Positions 26,919-36,819 are shown, counted from the first letter of the stretch. The stretch: 64,000 nt of DNA from Arthrobacter agilis (GCF_002157505.1 NZ_NFSC01000026.1:184225-248224), one strand, 5' to 3'. Program-made: numbers and translations. The notes: generated from the letters alone by a model not told the origin.

Positions 26919-28541
26919 ATGAACGGTTCCATCCACGGCTACGCTCGGGGGATGACGTCGGGTACGGGGACACGCGGACCGTACCGCATCAGCATCCCGA
27001 GCCGCTCGGACCCCCTCCTCCGGCTCGGAGCCGAGCGGGTCGGAGGACCGGTGGGCCGGCACGCGGATCCCGGACGGATCGCCCCACGATGGTTCACGGT
27101 GGACAGGGTGCTGATCCTCCTCACGGTGTGCGCAGCCATCCTGGCCGTCCTTCTCAAGAATCCCTGCCGGGTGGAGGGATGGTCCTCTCCCGACTACTTC
27201 TACCGTGCGTGCTACTCCGACTGGGCGGAGCTCTACCAGAGCCGCGGGCTCGGCGAGGGGGTCCTGCCCTTCATCACGCCCGGAGTGCTCTTCGAATATC
27301 CGGTGCTGCTCGGGCTGCTGGCTTCCGCAACGGCGGTCATCGTCGATCTGGTTGCCGGCAGCGCACCTGCCGATGCCAAGGCACTCCTGTACTTCGACGT
27401 GAATACAATGCTCATCGCCGGCGTCTGGGTCCTGACGGTGCTGGCCACGCTCCGGCTCGCGAGCCGCCGTCCCTGGGATGCCGCCATCGTGGCGACAGCC
27501 CCGGTCATCATCCTGTCCGGCACCATCAACTGGGACCTGTGGGCGGTGCTGCTCGCGACGGCGGGGATGCTGGCCTTCGCGCGCAACCGGCCGGTCCTCG
27601 CAGGGGTCCTGTGGGGACTCGGCACGGCCGTGAAGCTCTACCCCGTGCTGCTGCTCGGTGCGGTCCTGGTCCTGGCTCTCCGGACCGGCCGGTTCCGGCC
27701 CTTCCTCCTCGCGCTGGCGGGCACCGCGGGAGCATGGCTCGCGGTGGATCTCCCCTTTCTGCTCCGAGATATGGCGGGGTGGACATACTTCCTCACCTTC
27801 TCGGAATCGCGCGATGCCGGCTTCTCGTCGGGGTGGTACGTCTACAACGCCGTCGCTCGCCAGCTCGGCGCCGCGACCCTTCCTCCCGCCGTGATCACGG
27901 CAGGCGCCGCGGCCCTCTTCGCACTCTCCTGCGTCGGCGTTGCAGCACTCACCCTGCTGGCCGGTCGGCGACCCCGCTTCGCCCAGATCGCCCTGCTGAT
28001 CGTGGGCGCGTTCATCCTCTGCAACAAGGTCTACTCGCCCCAGTACGCGCTCTGGCTCGTGCCGCTGGTCGCGCTCGCCATCCCGCGATGGCGCGTGGTC
28101 CTCCTCTGGCAGCTCGTCGAAGCCTTCCACTGGGTGGCCATCTGGCTGTACCTCGGGGGCCGGACGAGCGGCGGCGCTCCGGAGCACAACCTGGGTCTCG
28201 GCCCTTATTCCTGGGCCGTCCTCGCTCATATTCTCGTGACCGCATACGTCATGGCCGCCGTCGTGGCGGAGATCCTCGCCCCGCAGCGCGACCTCGTGCG
28301 GCGTATCGGCATCGACGATCCCCAGGGCGGCCCGTTCGACCGGGCACCCGACAGGCATACTCTCCGGGGAGGGGGTACACGGCCCGTCCGCCCGCCTGGG
28401 ATCCCTGCCCGGCTTGCTCCGATAGGCTGGCAGGACCGCGGGGATACCGCCCCCGTTCCGGCAGCCCATGGCTCCGGATCGGAGCACGACGGACCGGTAC
28501 GCGGCGGATCATCGACCCGACCAGTGGAAGACCATCAGTGA
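26919..28541 (+). CDS. GT87-type polyprenyl-phosphate mannosyltransferase family membrane protein
   Basis: The protein of about 540 aa is a polytopic membrane protein with roughly 9-11 hydrophobic helices between residues 60 and 455, and a Pro/Arg-rich cytoplasmic tail of about 80 residues. The segments NWDLWAVLLA and AVKLYPVLLL are typical of GT87 enzymes, which add mannose from a polyprenyl-phosphate donor to envelope lipids. ATG 26919 is chosen because GGAG sits 5 bases upstream; ATG 26952 is an alternative. Its stop overlaps the next gene's GTG start. Context beside ino1 suggests glycolipid or lipomannan assembly. Confidence 0.78.
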   Translation: MNGSIHGYARGMTSGTGTRGPYRISIPSRSDPLLRLGAERVGGPVGRHADPGRIAPRWFTVDRVLILLTVCAAILAVLLKNPCRVEGWSSPDYFYRACYSDWAELYQSRGLGEGVLPFITPGVLFEYPVLLGLLASATAVIVDLVAGSAPADAKALLYFDVNTMLIAGVWVLTVLATLRLASRRPWDAAIVATAPVIILSGTINWDLWAVLLATAGMLAFARNRPVLAGVLWGLGTAVKLYPVLLLGAVLVLALRTGRFRPFLLALAGTAGAWLAVDLPFLLRDMAGWTYFLTFSESRDAGFSSGWYVYNAVARQLGAATLPPAVITAGAAALFALSCVGVAALTLLAGRRPRFAQIALLIVGAFILCNKVYSPQYALWLVPLVALAIPRWRVVLLWQLVEAFHWVAIWLYLGGRTSGGAPEHNLGLGPYSWAVLAHILVTAYVMAAVVAEILAPQRDLVRRIGIDDPQGGPFDRAPDRHTLRGGGTRPVRPPGIPARLAPIGWQDRGDTAPVPAAHGSGSEHDGPVRGGSSTRPVEDHQ

Positions 28542-29653
28542 GCGCAGCACCCCTGACCTACAGCCGGCTCGACAGGAGCGGTTTCGACGCCGTTGCCGAT
28601 CAGCATCCCGACGTGGTGATCCCCCTCGAGCAGACGCCCTCCTGGGTCGAGTTCGAGCAGGCCCTCGGGCGCAAGCCCCTCGGCATCTGGTCCTACACGG
28701 ATGCCGCCGGCCGGCTCGTCGCTACCGCAAGCTATGTCCACGTGGTGCGGCGCTTCCGGGAGTCCGTGGTGGTGGTGAACGGCCCCGTCTGGTTCGCCGA
28801 ACGAACGCCTGCGGCGGAGCGGGCGCTGATGGAGACCGTACGCCACCAGTTCCGCGAGGAGCCCTCCGTCGATCCGCTCTACGTCCGCATGCAGGTGGCC
28901 ACCCTGCAGGCGCCCGCAACAGGTCCGATCGAGCACGGCTGGTACGAGCGGGAGATCGTGGTCGACCTGACCCCGTCCGAGGCGGATCTGCTCAAGAGCT
29001 TCCGGCCGAATGCACGGAACAGCATCCGCCGCGCCCAGCGCAATGGTGTCGAGGTGAAACACATTCCGCGTTCGGAATGGAAGGATGTGTTCGCGACCCA
29101 GCTGTTCCCGATCATGCAGGAGACGGCCGAGCGCGACGGCTTCCAGTCCTTCGATTCGTCCTACTACGAGACGCTGCTGACGGTGCTGGGCGACCACCTG
29201 CGGCTCCTTGTCGCCTACCGCGACGGAGCGCCGCTGAGCTGGCTGATCACCACGGAGTACCGCGGCTACTCCGTGTACTACTTCGCGGGCAGCACGCACG
29301 AGGCACGCAGCACCTTCGCCCCGTACCTGCTCCTGTGGGAGGCGTTCAGGGTGCTCAAGGAGGCAGGCAACACGGCGTGCGGCCTGACGGGCATCGTGAG
29401 CGAGAACTACCCGGGCCTCGCGAACGTCACGACCTTCAAGAAGAACTTCTCGAAGAACGTCGTCGTGGTACCCACCACCTACGACATCCCCCTGAGCCCT
29501 GTCCGCTATGCCGCCGTCGCGTCGCTGCTCACCGCGCGCCGCACGGGGCCATCGGCGGCGCGCGCCGTCCTGCGTCGCGCTTCCACCCTGCGTCCCGCCG
29601 TCGTCGTGGGTCGCGGCAGCAGGCGGGAACCCGTCAGCACCCCGGATACCTGA
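28538..29653 (+). CDS. FemABX/GNAT-type peptidoglycan bridge aminoacyltransferase family protein
   Basis: The 371-aa protein starts at GTG 28538, overlapping the GT87 stop (GTGA). It has the tandem GNAT-fold layout of FemX-type tRNA-dependent aminoacyltransferases. SFRPNARNSIRRAQRNGVEV near residue 155 corresponds to the family's basic helix, and a second GNAT block runs through RLLVAYRDGAPLSWLITTEY near 225-245. FemX enzymes attach amino acids to the peptidoglycan stem peptide. Arthrobacter-type walls have interpeptide bridges, so this role is plausible. Acceptor and amino acid cannot be told from the sequence. Confidence 0.8.
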   Translation: MSAAPLTYSRLDRSGFDAVADQHPDVVIPLEQTPSWVEFEQALGRKPLGIWSYTDAAGRLVATASYVHVVRRFRESVVVVNGPVWFAERTPAAERALMETVRHQFREEPSVDPLYVRMQVATLQAPATGPIEHGWYEREIVVDLTPSEADLLKSFRPNARNSIRRAQRNGVEVKHIPRSEWKDVFATQLFPIMQETAERDGFQSFDSSYYETLLTVLGDHLRLLVAYRDGAPLSWLITTEYRGYSVYYFAGSTHEARSTFAPYLLLWEAFRVLKEAGNTACGLTGIVSENYPGLANVTTFKKNFSKNVVVVPTTYDIPLSPVRYAAVASLLTARRTGPSAARAVLRRASTLRPAVVVGRGSRREPVSTPDT

Positions 29654-29694
29654 CGCCGGACGGGGGGTGCCCCGCCCCGGCAGGAGAGGAAGCC

Positions 29695-31134
29695 ATGCCA
29701 GATGTCGAAGTCGTCGGAGCCGGTCCGAACGGACTCGCAGCCGCCGTCGTCATGGCGCGTGCGGGCCTCTCCGTCCGCGTCCATGAGGCGGCTCCCACAC
29801 TCGGGGGCGGGTCCCGCTCCATCGAACTCATGGAGAAGGACCACCTCCACGACTTCTGCTCGGCGGTCCACCCGATGGCCCTGGCCTCGCCGTTCTTCCG
29901 CGCCTTCGAGCTCAGCCGCCGCATCGGTTTCGCGGTCCCCGAGGTGTCCTTCGCGCATCCGCTCGACGGCGGCAGGGCGGGCGTGGCCTACCGCAGCATG
30001 GAGAAGACCGTGGCGGGACTCGGGGTCGACGGAGAGTCGTACCGCAGGCTCCTGCAGCCGCTCAGTGATCGCGAGCAGGCGATCCTCGCGTTCACGCTGA
30101 ACTCCGTGCTGCGGTTCCCGAAGAAGCCGGAGGCCGCCCTGCGCTTCGCCCTCGCGGTCCTCGACCAGGGTCTGCCCCTGTGGAACCGCCGCTTCCGGAC
30201 GGACGAGGCGCGTGCCCTCACCACGGGGGTCATGGCACATCCCGTGGGGACCCTGCCGTCGCTCGCGGGGGCGGGAGCCGGCCTGACGCTGAACCTCCTC
30301 GCGCACACCGTCGGGTGGCCCATCCCCGTCGGAGGATCCCAGTCGATCGCGGACGCCCTGGCCCTCGACCTCCGCCGACATGGTGGTGAGGTGGTGACCG
30401 ACAGCCGGATAGAGACCCTGGCCGAGGTCTCCGATGCGCGGGTGGTGCTCCTCGACGTCGCACCGAAGACGTTCCAGGCCATGTCCCGGGGCCGGCTGCC
30501 TGCAGCCTACAAGGCAGCGCTCTCCGCTTTCACCTACGGGAACGCCTCCTGCAAGGTGGACTTCATCCTCTCCGCACCCGTGCCGTGGACGCACCCCGAA
30601 CTGCACAGGGCGGGCACCGCGCACCTGGGCGGCACGCGGGAGGAGATCGCCGCGGGCGAGAAGCAGGTGAACCAGGGCAGGCACCCCGACAGCCCGTACG
30701 TGCTGGTGTCGCAGCCGTCGTCCTTCGATCCGACCCGCGCACCGGAGGGGCGGCACACTCTCTGGACCTACTGCCACGTGCCGCGCGGCTCGACGAGGGA
30801 CATGGCCGAGGCCGTGACGGCCCAGATCGAGCGGTTCGCCCCCGGCTTCCGCGACGTGGTGGTCCGACGCCACACGACGACGGCGAGCGAGCTCGAGGTG
30901 TACAACGCGAACTACGTGGGCGGCGACTTCAGCAGCGGGGCCGTCACCATGCGCCAGATCATCGCCCGCCCCGTCCCGTCCCTGAACCCGTGGGCGACGC
31001 CGATCAAGGGTGTCTACCTCTGCTCCCAGTCGACGCCGCCCGGCCCGGGCGTGCACGGCATGGCCGGGCTGAACGCAGCCAGGCTCGCGCTGAAGCGGGA
31101 ATTCGGCCTGCCCGTGCCGGCCCTCGGGCTCTGA
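29695..31134 (+). CDS. FAD-dependent oxidoreductase, phytoene-desaturase-like
   Basis: The 479-aa protein starts at ATG 29695 behind GGAGAGGA. An N-terminal FAD-binding Rossmann motif VVGAGPNGLAAAVVMARAG is followed by VHEAAPTLGGGSRS. The C-terminal block GVYLCSQSTPPGPGVHGMAGLNAA is the second FAD contact seen in the phytoene dehydrogenase/amine oxidase group. No carotenoid genes are nearby, so this is probably a generic member. Substrate unknown. It is co-directional with the FemX-like gene at a gap of 41 bp. Confidence 0.8.
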   Translation: MPDVEVVGAGPNGLAAAVVMARAGLSVRVHEAAPTLGGGSRSIELMEKDHLHDFCSAVHPMALASPFFRAFELSRRIGFAVPEVSFAHPLDGGRAGVAYRSMEKTVAGLGVDGESYRRLLQPLSDREQAILAFTLNSVLRFPKKPEAALRFALAVLDQGLPLWNRRFRTDEARALTTGVMAHPVGTLPSLAGAGAGLTLNLLAHTVGWPIPVGGSQSIADALALDLRRHGGEVVTDSRIETLAEVSDARVVLLDVAPKTFQAMSRGRLPAAYKAALSAFTYGNASCKVDFILSAPVPWTHPELHRAGTAHLGGTREEIAAGEKQVNQGRHPDSPYVLVSQPSSFDPTRAPEGRHTLWTYCHVPRGSTRDMAEAVTAQIERFAPGFRDVVVRRHTTTASELEVYNANYVGGDFSSGAVTMRQIIARPVPSLNPWATPIKGVYLCSQSTPPGPGVHGMAGLNAARLALKREFGLPVPALGL

Positions 31135-31146
31135 CGGGACCGCGGG

Positions 31147-32604
31147 TCAGAAGGGGTACCGCGCAACCTCCCCCTGCATGGTGACCCACTGCGTCTCCGT
31201 GAAGGCCTCGAGGTTCGCCTCCGCCCCGCCGAAACGGGCCCCTGTGCCGGAGAATCCGACGCCGCCGAACGGCGCCACGGACTCGTCGTCGACCGTCTGG
31301 TCGTTGATGTGGACGATCCCCGAGGGGATGCGGTCCGCGATCGCCAGGCCCTTCATGACATCCCGCGTCAGGATGCCGAGGGACAGGCCGTACTCGCTGC
31401 GACGGACGATCTCGACGGCTTCGTCGACGGTGTCGAAGGACATGACCGGGGCCACGGGACCGAAGATCTCCTCGGCGAAGCCGGGATGGTCCGGGGCGGA
31501 GTCCGCCAGCACCGTGGGCCGGTAGAAGAGACCGTCGTAGGTACCTCCCGCGGCCAGGCGGGCACCGGCGTCCACGGAGGCTGTGACGAGGCGGTGCACA
31601 TTGTCGCGCTGCCCCTCGTTGATGACAGGGCCGAGCGGCGCGCCGGTGATGGGATCTCCCACCGGCAGGCCGTCGGCTGTCGCCGCGAGCCGTTCCACGT
31701 ACTCGTCGTAGATGCTGGAGTGCACGAGGTGCCGCCCGGTGGTCATGCAGATCTGACCCTGGTGGAGGAAGGATCCCCACGCGCCCGCCGAGACGGCAGG
31801 GACGAGATCGACGTCGTCGAGCACGATCAGGGCGTTGTTGCCGCCGAGCTCGAGGTGGGCGCGCTTGAGGTGGCGGGCTGCCGCCTCGCCCACCTTCCGT
31901 CCCGCCGCCGTCGAGCCCGTGAAGGAGATGACGCGGACGCTCGGCGCCTCGACGAGCGCGGCGCCGACGTCCGCGCCGCCCGGGAGAACGTGGAACAGGC
32001 CCTCGGGAAGACCTGCCTCCCGCAGGATCCCGGCAAGGAAGAGGCCGCCGGACACAGCGGTACGGGGATCGGGCTTCAGGATCACCGCGTTACCCGCTGC
32101 AAGCGCCGGTGCCACCGAACGGCTCGACAGGATCATCGGGAAGTTGAAGGGCGAGATGACGCCCACGGTCCCGACGGGAAGGCGCCGCGCGAAGGACAGG
32201 CGGGGCTTGCCGGAGCGCAGCAGTTGGCCGTAGGGCGCCTCGACCATCGCGGCAGCGGAATGGAATTCGGCGGCGACGAGGTGGGCTTCGAAGCCCGCCT
32301 TGCCCCCGCCCGATCCGGACTCCCGCATGAGCCAGTCGACGGCTGTGGCGGCATGCTCCTCCATCAGGGTGCCGGCGCGCCGGAAGATCGCCGCCTTCTC
32401 GTCGAAGGGCAGGGCGGCCCAGGCCGGCTGCACCCGCAAGGCGTGCGCGCTCGCGGTGGTGACGTCGTCGGCCGTCGCCACGCCGTAGCTGCCGAGCGTG
32501 CCGCCGGTGGCGGGCTCCCTGATCTCCGCGGTGCCGCCGCTGCCGCCGGACCAGCCGCCGAGGTACAGCCTGCCGGTCCACTCCTGCGTATCGAAAAACG
32601 CCAT
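31147..32604 (-). CDS. Aldehyde dehydrogenase (benzaldehyde/vanillin dehydrogenase-like)
   Basis: The enzyme oxidises an aldehyde to the acid with NAD(P). ATG 32604 gives 485 aa with AGGAG at a 6-base spacing; an ATG 6 bases upstream touches the ribosome binding site. NAD-binding FTGSTAAGRKVGE lies near 228-240, the general base Glu252 in LELGG, and the catalytic Cys286 in GQICMTTGRH. The GQICMxTGRHLV context is typical of aromatic aldehyde dehydrogenases, but the substrate is not proven. It converges with the upstream FAD oxidoreductase and stands alone on its strand. Confidence 0.88.
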   Translation of the reverse strand: MAFFDTQEWTGRLYLGGWSGGSGGTAEIREPATGGTLGSYGVATADDVTTASAHALRVQPAWAALPFDEKAAIFRRAGTLMEEHAATAVDWLMRESGSGGGKAGFEAHLVAAEFHSAAAMVEAPYGQLLRSGKPRLSFARRLPVGTVGVISPFNFPMILSSRSVAPALAAGNAVILKPDPRTAVSGGLFLAGILREAGLPEGLFHVLPGGADVGAALVEAPSVRVISFTGSTAAGRKVGEAAARHLKRAHLELGGNNALIVLDDVDLVPAVSAGAWGSFLHQGQICMTTGRHLVHSSIYDEYVERLAATADGLPVGDPITGAPLGPVINEGQRDNVHRLVTASVDAGARLAAGGTYDGLFYRPTVLADSAPDHPGFAEEIFGPVAPVMSFDTVDEAVEIVRRSEYGLSLGILTRDVMKGLAIADRIPSGIVHINDQTVDDESVAPFGGVGFSGTGARFGGAEANLEAFTETQWVTMQGEVARYPF

Positions 32605-32801
32605 TGTCATCTCCTGGTCTGGTTCAGGGCTGGAACGTGATGTCGGGCACCACGGCCATGCCTCCCGCCAGTGTAGAGACGGAGGCGCTCCGGAAGACCA
32701 TGCAATGACAGTTTGGCGCTCGCTGTTCGGGTGTTCCGTGAGACGAGCCCGGCCTGGCCGGCCTCGACAGGGCCTGACCGCCGCTCTGACCGGAGGGTTC
32801 G

Positions 32802-32819
32802 TTAGGCTATGCTTACCTT
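32802..32819 (+). promoter_or_regulatory. Candidate DtxR/IdeR iron box upstream of efeUOB
   Basis: TTAGGCTATGCTTACCTT matches the iron-box consensus TTAGGTTAGGCTAACCTAA at 14 of 19 positions by eye. It lies 42 bp before the efeU start. The position suggests iron-dependent repression of the operon. Confidence 0.75.
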
Positions 32820-32860
32820 GCCCTGTTGACAGGGACCTTCCTCCGCAAGAAAGCCTCTGC

Positions 32861-33712
32861 ATGTTCGCCAACTACCTGATCGGCCTGCGCGAGGGCCTCG
32901 AAGCCGCCCTCGTGGTGGTCATCCTCGTGGCGTACCTCGTGAAGATCCAGCGCCGGGACCTGCTGCCCGGGATCTGGCTCGGAGTGTCGCTGGCCGCCGC
33001 GCTGTCCCTCGGCTTCGGTGCACTGCTCACCTACGGCACCTACGGTCTGACGTTCGAGGCCCAGGAAGCCATCGGGGGCGCGCTGTCCATCCTCGCTGTC
33101 GGCCTCGTCACCTGGATGGTGTTCTGGATGGCCAGGACCGCGAAGAACCTGCGCGGGGAACTGCACGGCCAGGTCGATCGCCACCTGGCCGCCGGAGGCA
33201 AGGGCCTCGTCGTCGTGGCGTTCCTCGCCGTCGGGCGTGAAGGACTGGAGACCGCCCTGTTCATCTGGTCGGCCGTCCAGGCCACGGGCCAGACCACGCA
33301 GCCGATCCTCGGAGCCTCGCTGGGACTCGCCTCCGCCGTCGTGCTCGGGTGGCTGTTCTACCGGGGCATGCTCAGCATCAACCTCTCGAAGTTCTTCACC
33401 TGGACCGGCGGCATGCTGATCGTCGTGGCGGCCGGAGTGCTGTCCTACGGCATTCACGACCTCCAGGAAGCGGGCATCCTGCCCGGCCTCCACAGTCTTC
33501 TGTTCGACGTCAGTGCGGCCGTCCCTCCGTCGAGCTGGTACGGCACGCTCCTCAAGGGAACCGTGAACTTCTCGCCCGCCACCACCTGGTTCGAGGGCAT
33601 CGCCTGGCTGCTCTACATCCTTCCCACCATGACCCTGTTCATCCGGCGGAGCATGCGGCGCACGCCCGCTCCTGCCGCCGCACAGCACCCCGTTCCCCAA
33701 GGAGCCCATTGA
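32861..33712 (+). CDS. efeU: Iron permease EfeU (FTR1 family)
   Basis: EfeU is the membrane permease of the EfeUOB ferrous/ferric iron uptake system. The 283-aa protein begins MFANYLIGLREGLEAALVV and holds two REGLE iron-coordination motifs at 10-14 and 126-130. It has about seven hydrophobic helices. The start ATG 32861 is chosen because the first REGLE motif is normally near residue 10. The stop overlaps the efeO start by three bases. An IdeR-type box precedes it. Confidence 0.94.
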   Translation: MFANYLIGLREGLEAALVVVILVAYLVKIQRRDLLPGIWLGVSLAAALSLGFGALLTYGTYGLTFEAQEAIGGALSILAVGLVTWMVFWMARTAKNLRGELHGQVDRHLAAGGKGLVVVAFLAVGREGLETALFIWSAVQATGQTTQPILGASLGLASAVVLGWLFYRGMLSINLSKFFTWTGGMLIVVAAGVLSYGIHDLQEAGILPGLHSLLFDVSAAVPPSSWYGTLLKGTVNFSPATTWFEGIAWLLYILPTMTLFIRRSMRRTPAPAAAQHPVPQGAH

Positions 33713-34911
33713 TCACCGCACGCCTTCCGAAGCCAGCCGTCGTCGCCGCTGCCTGCGGCATCCTCTTCGTGACCGCCTGCACGCCGAACGCCTCCGCCGA
33801 AACGGCTGCCGGCGGGACGGGCGAACTGAGCGTCACGAGCACTGCGGAGGACTGCTCCGTCTCGGCCGCCACCGCGGAAAGTGGTCCGCTGACCTTCACC
33901 ATCAGGAATGCGGGCGACCAGGTCACGGAGTTCTACCTCCTGGCGGAGGACGGGCTGCGCATCGTCTCCGAGGTCGAGAACATCGGCCCGGGCATCAGCC
34001 GCAACCTCGTCGTCAACGCCACGCCGGGCTCCTACTACACCGTCTGCAAGCCCGGCATGGTGGGTGACGGCGTGGGCCGGGCCGCCTTCACCGTGACGGA
34101 CTCCGGGACCGCCGTCGAGCCGGCCGGGGACGAGCAGGCACAGATCGACGCCGCGCTGACCAACTACAAGGCCTACGTCAAGGATCAGGTGGACCAGCTG
34201 CTGACGGGCACCGAGGACTTCGCCGCCGCCTACGTGGCGGGGAACGACGACGAGGCACGCCGGCTCTACCCCACCACGCGCATGCACTTCGAGCGCGTGG
34301 AGCCCGTGGCCGAGAGCTTCGGTGACCTCGACCCCAAGCTGGACAACCGCGAGGCGGACCTCGCCGAGGGCGAGGAGTGGACCGGCTGGCACCGCATCGA
34401 GAAGGACCTCTGGCCGCCGGCCGATGCCGGGTACGTGCCCCTGACGCAGGCCGAGCGCGAGGCCGTCGCGGCCCAGCTCGTCGAGGACACCACCACGCTG
34501 CACTCCAGCATCCAGGGGATCGAACTCTCCCTCGACCAGCTCGCCAACGGTGCGATCGGACTGATGGACGAGGTCGCCAACGGCAAGGTCACCGGCGAGG
34601 AGGAGATCTGGTCGGGCACCGACCTCTGGGACTTCCAGGGCAACGTCGAGGGTGCCCGCGTCCTCGCCGACGGGCTGCGGAACCTGCTCGAGTCCAGGGA
34701 CCCGGAGCTCGCAGCAACGCTCGACGCTGATTTCACGTCCCTCTCGGCGGAACTCGACAAGCACCGCACGAGTGCGCCCGACGCCGCCCAGCGCGACATC
34801 GCCTACGTCTCCTACGGCGACCTGGCCTCCGAGGACGTGAAGGCGCTGTCGGACCGCGTCAACGCCCTCAGCGAACCGCTCTCGCGGATCACCGCGGCCC
34901 TGCTGGGCTAG
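33709..34911 (+). CDS. efeO: Iron uptake lipoprotein EfeO (cupredoxin and M75 imelysin domains)
   Basis: EfeO is the extracellular iron-binding component of EfeUOB. TTG 33709 with GGAG 4 bases before it gives 400 aa; the overlap with efeU (TTGA) supports this start. A signal sequence ends in the lipobox FVTAC, with Cys24 the likely lipidated residue. The cupredoxin-like domain runs about 40-135 and the M75 domain about 145-395. The M75 metal motif HxxE is present as HRIE in GWHRIEKDLW. The full-length two-domain form is the E. coli type. Confidence 0.92.
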   Translation: MITARLPKPAVVAAACGILFVTACTPNASAETAAGGTGELSVTSTAEDCSVSAATAESGPLTFTIRNAGDQVTEFYLLAEDGLRIVSEVENIGPGISRNLVVNATPGSYYTVCKPGMVGDGVGRAAFTVTDSGTAVEPAGDEQAQIDAALTNYKAYVKDQVDQLLTGTEDFAAAYVAGNDDEARRLYPTTRMHFERVEPVAESFGDLDPKLDNREADLAEGEEWTGWHRIEKDLWPPADAGYVPLTQAEREAVAAQLVEDTTTLHSSIQGIELSLDQLANGAIGLMDEVANGKVTGEEEIWSGTDLWDFQGNVEGARVLADGLRNLLESRDPELAATLDADFTSLSAELDKHRTSAPDAAQRDIAYVSYGDLASEDVKALSDRVNALSEPLSRITAALLG

Positions 34912-34916
34912 CAGCC

Positions 34917-36194
34917 ATGGCAGCAGACACGTTCCGCATCTCGCGCCGCAGGGCGCTGTCCCTCGCCGGGGTCAGCGCCGCCGCGGGTGTCGGCGCGGGT
35001 GTCGCCGCAGGTCGTTCGGCTCCCGACGCCTCAGCGGTCCCCGCTGATCCCGCCGCACTGAAGTACCCGTTCTACGGGGAGCACCAGGCGGGAATCACGA
35101 CACCCGCACAGGACCGCCTGCACTTCGCCGTGTTCGACGTCGACGACATCCCGCGGGAGGAGCTCATCAGCCTCCTCCAGGACTGGACGATCGCCGCTGC
35201 CCGCATGAGCCAGGGCGGGAGCGCGGGGGAGTTCGCACCCGACGCCGGCCCGTACGAGGCGCCGCCCGAGGACACGGGCGAGGCGATGGACCTCGGCCCC
35301 ACGGGACTGACCATCACGTTCGGCTTCGGCCCGACGCTCTTCACAGCGGCCGACGGTACCGACCGGTTCGGCATCGCGGACCGGCGTCCGCGTGCCCTGG
35401 TCGATCTGCCCAGGTTCTCGGGTGACATGCTGGACGAGCGCATCAGCGGGGGTGATCTCTGTATCCAGGCCTGTGCCGACGATCCGCAGGTCGCCGTCCA
35501 TGCGATCCGGAACCTGTCCCGCATCGCCTTCGGGCGGGCTTCCCTGCGCTACTCGCAGCTCGGCTTCGGCCGCACCTCGAGCACCAGCACAGCCCAGGTG
35601 ACGCCCCGCAACCTCTTCGGCTTCAAGGACGGCACGGCCAACCTCAAGGCCGAGGACCCGGCGGCCGTCGACGAGCACGTATGGGTCGCCGACAGCGACG
35701 ACCAGGCCTGGATGGCGGGGGGCTCGTACCTGGTGTCCCGGAAGATCCGCATGAACATCGAGCCATGGGACCGCACGCGCCTCTCCGAGCAGGAACGCGC
35801 CATCGGCCGGACCAAGGGCCATGGCGCACCCCTGTCCGGCGGCGATGAGTTCACGGCCCCCGACTTCTCGATGCCCGGCAGCGGCGGGAAACCCATCATC
35901 GCGGAACAGGCCCACGTACGGCTGGCGCACCCCGATACCAACGGCGGCGCGCGTATGCTCCGGCGCGGCTACAACTTCGTGGACGGCAACGACGACCTCG
36001 GACGCCTCAACGCGGGCCTGTTCTTCCTCTGCTTCCAGCGCGACCCCGAGCGATCCTTCATCCCCGTGCAGACCCGGCTGGCGGGATCGGACCTGCTCAA
36101 CGAGTACACCCGCCACGTGGGGTCCGCGATCTTCGCGGTTCCCGGCGGTGCAGCCGAGGGAAGCTACGTGGGAGCACGGCTCTTCGAGTCCTGA
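34917..36194 (+). CDS. efeB: Dyp-type heme peroxidase/deferrochelatase EfeB
   Basis: EfeB is the heme peroxidase of EfeUOB, exported by the Tat system. The 425-aa protein has a twin-arginine signal at its start (ISRRRALSLAG), followed by an Ala/Gly-rich hydrophobic stretch. The Dyp signature GFKDGTANL, with the catalytic Asp, lies near residue 240. A histidine in AHVRLAHPDTN near 330 is the probable heme ligand. It follows efeO by 5 bp. The three genes form a complete operon. Confidence 0.94.
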   Translation: MAADTFRISRRRALSLAGVSAAAGVGAGVAAGRSAPDASAVPADPAALKYPFYGEHQAGITTPAQDRLHFAVFDVDDIPREELISLLQDWTIAAARMSQGGSAGEFAPDAGPYEAPPEDTGEAMDLGPTGLTITFGFGPTLFTAADGTDRFGIADRRPRALVDLPRFSGDMLDERISGGDLCIQACADDPQVAVHAIRNLSRIAFGRASLRYSQLGFGRTSSTSTAQVTPRNLFGFKDGTANLKAEDPAAVDEHVWVADSDDQAWMAGGSYLVSRKIRMNIEPWDRTRLSEQERAIGRTKGHGAPLSGGDEFTAPDFSMPGSGGKPIIAEQAHVRLAHPDTNGGARMLRRGYNFVDGNDDLGRLNAGLFFLCFQRDPERSFIPVQTRLAGSDLLNEYTRHVGSAIFAVPGGAAEGSYVGARLFES

Positions 36195-36255
36195 CCCGCT
36201 CGGTCATGGTCCCACCACGACGGCGGATCATCACCGACACGGACACGACGCCGCC

Positions 36256-36819
36256 TCAGTCCTCCGGCTGCAGGACGCGCCGGGCGGCCTCGACCGCCGA
36301 GGCACGGTGGGCCGACAGTGGAGTGTCGGACGCGTTCTCGTGAGCCACCAGGGGTGCCTGGACCCACGCCTGCGCAATGCTGAAGAGGATCGGCAGGAGT
36401 TCCTCCGGCGCCCACGACCGGTCGATGTGTCCCAGGTCCTGCGCCTCCCGAAGCGCCACCAGCTTGACGTCGGGCTGGGCTCCCATGCCGGGCAGGTCGT
36501 AGTCGACACCCTCGAGCCGGGCCCACGTCAGCATACGAAGGATGTCGGGGTGCTCGTGCGTGTGGTCGAACAGCCGGCCCACGAAAGCCGGTACGTCGGC
36601 GGGATCGAGGGCTACCGCGGCGTGGAATTCCGCCGCGTTCACGTCGAGCACAGCCTGGAACAGGGCGGCCTTGTCGGTGAAGTGCGCGTAGAGGCGCTCC
36701 TTGCTGGCGCTGGCCGCCTTCGCGATCCGGTCGATGCGCGCTCCCGCGAGCCCGTATGCGGCGAATTCGCCCCGGGCGGCCAGGAGGATGCGGGAGCGTA
36801 CGTCCGTCGTTGAAGGCAT
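36256..36819 (-). CDS. TetR family transcriptional regulator
   Basis: The 187-aa protein has an N-terminal TetR helix-turn-helix (RIDRIAKAASASKERLYAHF, about residues 28-47). The C-terminal ligand domain shows no recognised specificity. It is divergent from an MFS efflux gene, with a perfect 20-bp palindrome between the two starts. The pair therefore looks like a regulator and pump unit in which the pump is induced by a compound sensed by this protein. Confidence 0.9.
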   Translation of the reverse strand: MPSTTDVRSRILLAARGEFAAYGLAGARIDRIAKAASASKERLYAHFTDKAALFQAVLDVNAAEFHAAVALDPADVPAFVGRLFDHTHEHPDILRMLTWARLEGVDYDLPGMGAQPDVKLVALREAQDLGHIDRSWAPEELLPILFSIAQAWVQAPLVAHENASDTPLSAHRASAVEAARRVLQPED

